Assembly (NCBI GenBank): GCA_946403965.1
Contig: CAMJBT010000023.1
Span: forward strand, 1-47,047
Direction: 5' to 3'
DNA length: 47,047 nucleotides
Source of the DNA: an uncultured Pseudobutyrivibrio sp.
GTDB taxonomy: Bacteria > Bacillota > Clostridia > Lachnospirales > Lachnospiraceae
Part shown: piece after piece, positions 45,262-47,047 of the stretch
Layout: the number at the start of each line of letters is the position of its first letter
Numbering within the stretch: position 1 is the stretch's first letter
The notes under the pieces: generated by a model
Told to the model about the DNA's origin: nothing
Databases searched by the model: none
The model's input: only the letters and a program-made list of their open reading frames with translations
Program-made: the position numbers and the translations under genes

Positions 45262-45360
45262 TCTTACCCCCTCCTTCGAATGAAACGGTGTATATTATTA
45301 CTCATCATTTTACAATGTAGTAATTAAAAATCTGTGAACAATCCATATACTTTCTATATA

Positions 45361-45395
45361 AAAAAGCCCTATCAGTAAATATGATAGGACTTTTT
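45361..45395 (-). terminator. Hairpin between permease and binding-protein genes
   Basis: AAAAAGCCCTATCA (45361-45374) and TGATAGGACTTTTT (45382-45395) pair with one mismatch; TTTTT runs lie on both strands. It would end or reduce transcription from the permease genes into the binding-protein/chemoreceptor genes. Confidence 0.8.
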
Positions 45396-45427
45396 TAGGG
45401 ATTAATATTTTGGTATTGTTTGAATTT

Positions 45428-46276
45428 TTATTCTTTTACACCGCCAAGTGCAACACCTGCGATGATAAATTTTGAAAGGAAGAGATATGCAATGATGATA
45501 GGAACAATTGCAACTGTAATCATCATGTAGATCTTGCCCATATCAAAATTCATATAATCAGCACCACGAAGAGTAGCAATCAAAATTGGCACTGTAGCCT
45601 TCTCCTTAGACTGAAGGATAAGGGCTGGAACGAAGTAGTTATTCCATGAACCTACGAAAGTGAAAATTGCCTGAACTGCAACAGCTGGCTTCATAATAGG
45701 AAAGATGATACGGTTAAATATCTTCATCTCACCGCAACCATCAATTCTGGCAGCTTCAACAAGTGAAAGCTGAAGATTTGACTGCAGGTAACTGTACATG
45801 AAGTAGAATACAGCAGGGCTTGCAATGGATGGTAAGATTAGCGGAATCAATGTATCATACATACCCAGGTTTGTGATTAAGCGAAGGAAACCAAGTGCTG
45901 TAACCTGTGTTGGCATTACAAGGATAATCATAATAAATGTAAATGCCACTTTCTTAAGCTTAAAATCATAAACATATAAACCATACGCTGTGAGAGCTGA
46001 AAAATATGTACATATAGCAGCACACAAACTGGATACAATTACTGAGTTAATGATACCCTTTGTCATTGGGAAGGTACCATCATTTGCAACTGCCTTAAAA
46101 TTTGTCACAAGGCTATGCTTTGGAAGTGCCGAAAATCCTTTCTGAAGCTCAGCGTGTGAACAAGTTGAGTTGATAATCAAAATATAAAAGAAGAACAAGC
46201 ACATAAAGGAAAGAATAATAAGAACTAAATGTGCTATTAAGCTTCTAGCTACGCCTGCAAAATCCTTTCGTGCCAT
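45428..46276 (-). CDS. ABC sugar transporter permease, MalG type
   Basis: The protein has 282 residues with six predicted membrane segments and the EAA-loop signature EAARIDGCGEMKIFNRIIFP. The C-terminus FIIAGVALGGVKE is the usual end of MalG-type permeases. The ATG shares one base with the stop of the preceding permease gene (TAATG), and GGAGG lies upstream. It is the inner-membrane half of a CUT1 importer, probably working with the binding lipoprotein encoded after the hairpin at 45361. No ATPase gene is seen. Confidence 0.93.
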   Translation of the reverse strand: MARKDFAGVARSLIAHLVLIILSFMCLFFFYILIINSTCSHAELQKGFSALPKHSLVTNFKAVANDGTFPMTKGIINSVIVSSLCAAICTYFSALTAYGLYVYDFKLKKVAFTFIMIILVMPTQVTALGFLRLITNLGMYDTLIPLILPSIASPAVFYFMYSYLQSNLQLSLVEAARIDGCGEMKIFNRIIFPIMKPAVAVQAIFTFVGSWNNYFVPALILQSKEKATVPILIATLRGADYMNFDMGKIYMMITVAIVPIIIAYLFLSKFIIAGVALGGVKE

Positions 46277-47047
46277 TATTTAGCCCTCCTTTTCTCTGCC
46301 TTTGCAGCTTTCTTTGCAGCCTTCTTGTCATCATCTCCATTTACCATCTTGTAAACAAAGAGGCAAAGAATACCGCTAACTATAAACAAGTAAACTGATA
46401 ATGCACCAGCGCGACCGTAGTCTGGTGCGCGAAGCAGATTGTTGAGCCACATGATAAGTGTATAGCTTGTACGGTTTGGATTTCCCTGGCCGTTTGTAAG
46501 GATCTGTGGAACGTCAAACATCTGCAAACCACCAATAAGAGATGTAATAAGTGTGTATGTCAAAATAGGTCTGATAAGTGGTAGTGTAATGTGGAAAAAT
46601 GACTGTCTAGGTGTACAACCGTCAATGGATGCAGCCTCGAAAACATCCGGGCTGATACCCATGATAGCAGCCATAAGCATTATTGTTGTATTACCAAACC
46701 ACATAAGGAAATTCATAAGTGCAATAAGTAGTCGAGTTCCCACAGGTGTTCCCATGAAATCAATTGGGGTTTTAATAAGTCCAAGTGCCTCAAGAATATT
46801 GTTGACCGGACCTGATGTTGAGAACAGTGTAAAGAACAACATTGCAAAAGCTGATGCCATAATTAGATTTGGTAAATATATCACCACTTTGAAGAATTGT
46901 TCGCAACGGATTTTAAGTCGTACATCTACAAACCATGATGCAAGCAAAAGTGCGATAACAATCTGAGGAACAAATCCAAGAATCCAAAGAACAAAGGTGT
47001 TTCCCATATATGTGAAGAAATCCTTGCCCATCACATTGATATAGTTA
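46276..47047 (-). CDS. ABC sugar transporter permease, MalF type (5' end outside window)
   Basis: The frame is open to the right edge (NYINV precedes the first Met in view), so the true start lies outside and some 40 or more N-terminal residues are missing. The visible part has about five membrane segments and the loop EAASIDGCTPRQSFFHITLP. A Lys/Ala-rich tail (KKAAKKAAKAEKRRAK) extends into the cytoplasm, longer than usual for the family. It overlaps the MalG-type gene by one base. Confidence 0.92.
   Translation of the reverse strand, partial: NYINVMGKDFFTYMGNTFVLWILGFVPQIVIALLLASWFVDVRLKIRCEQFFKVVIYLPNLIMASAFAMLFFTLFSTSGPVNNILEALGLIKTPIDFMGTPVGTRLLIALMNFLMWFGNTTIMLMAAIMGISPDVFEAASIDGCTPRQSFFHITLPLIRPILTYTLITSLIGGLQMFDVPQILTNGQGNPNRTSYTLIMWLNNLLRAPDYGRAGALSVYLFIVSGILCLFVYKMVNGDDDKKAAKKAAKAEKRRAK

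Overview
The window looks like the chromosome of an anaerobic, plant-fibre-degrading member of the Lachnospiraceae, most likely Butyrivibrio or Pseudobutyrivibrio (inference). The signs are low-GC Firmicutes-type ribosome binding sites and sigma-A promoters, a butyryl-CoA:acetate CoA-transferase, many carbohydrate ABC and PTS transporters, large secreted glycoside hydrolases, methyl-accepting chemotaxis proteins, and a thioredoxin reductase homologue that has lost the NADPH motifs. I see no rRNA, tRNA, CRISPR array, phage or transposase.

Layout. 1-8.3 kb is an arabinan-use region. On the minus strand lie an ABC importer (binding lipoprotein, two permeases) and a GH51 arabinofuranosidase cut by the left edge. 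Divergent to them is an ArsR-type regulator with a large C-terminal sensor-like domain. Next comes a GH43 operon: a secreted endo-arabinanase lipoprotein, a cytoplasmic GH43 enzyme and a small Cys-rich protein. 8.5-13.2 kb encodes a 1554-residue membrane-anchored surface protein. 13.5-18 kb is a trehalose locus (treA, treP, treR) with three palindromic operators. 18-21.3 kb holds an asparaginase, the butyrate-forming CoA-transferase with an unusual structured 3' region, and a hotdog thioesterase. 21.4-26.3 kb holds a hybrid histidine kinase with a small downstream gene, and a divergent TPR protein with a secreted or anchored partner. 26.3-28.1 kb is a redox operon (reductase, thioredoxin, OhrR-type repressor) with two matching operators at its promoter. 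28.2-30.5 kb is a surface protein with calcium-binding repeats and a putative permuted papain-like domain. 30.6-32.3 kb is a chemoreceptor gene broken inside a TA repeat. 32.5-38.3 kb holds an orphan PTS EIIC protein, an operon of HAD phosphatase, rRNA methyltransferase, tRNA dihydrouridine synthase and an unknown membrane protein, and a patatin-like lipase. 38.3-42.1 kb encodes a 1206-residue multimodular surface alpha-amylase. 42.1-47 kb holds a chemoreceptor translationally coupled to a sugar-binding lipoprotein, and a second sugar ABC permease pair cut by the right edge.

How it fits together. Secreted or anchored enzymes break arabinan and starch outside the cell, and ABC and PTS systems import the oligosaccharides. 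Neither ABC system encodes an ATPase in the window, so both probably use a shared MsmX-type ATPase. Cytoplasmic GH51, GH43 and GH13 enzymes finish hydrolysis, and carbon is excreted as butyrate through the CoA-transferase. Most genes are tightly packed in short operons bounded by clear hairpin terminators, and several hairpins overlap stop codons.
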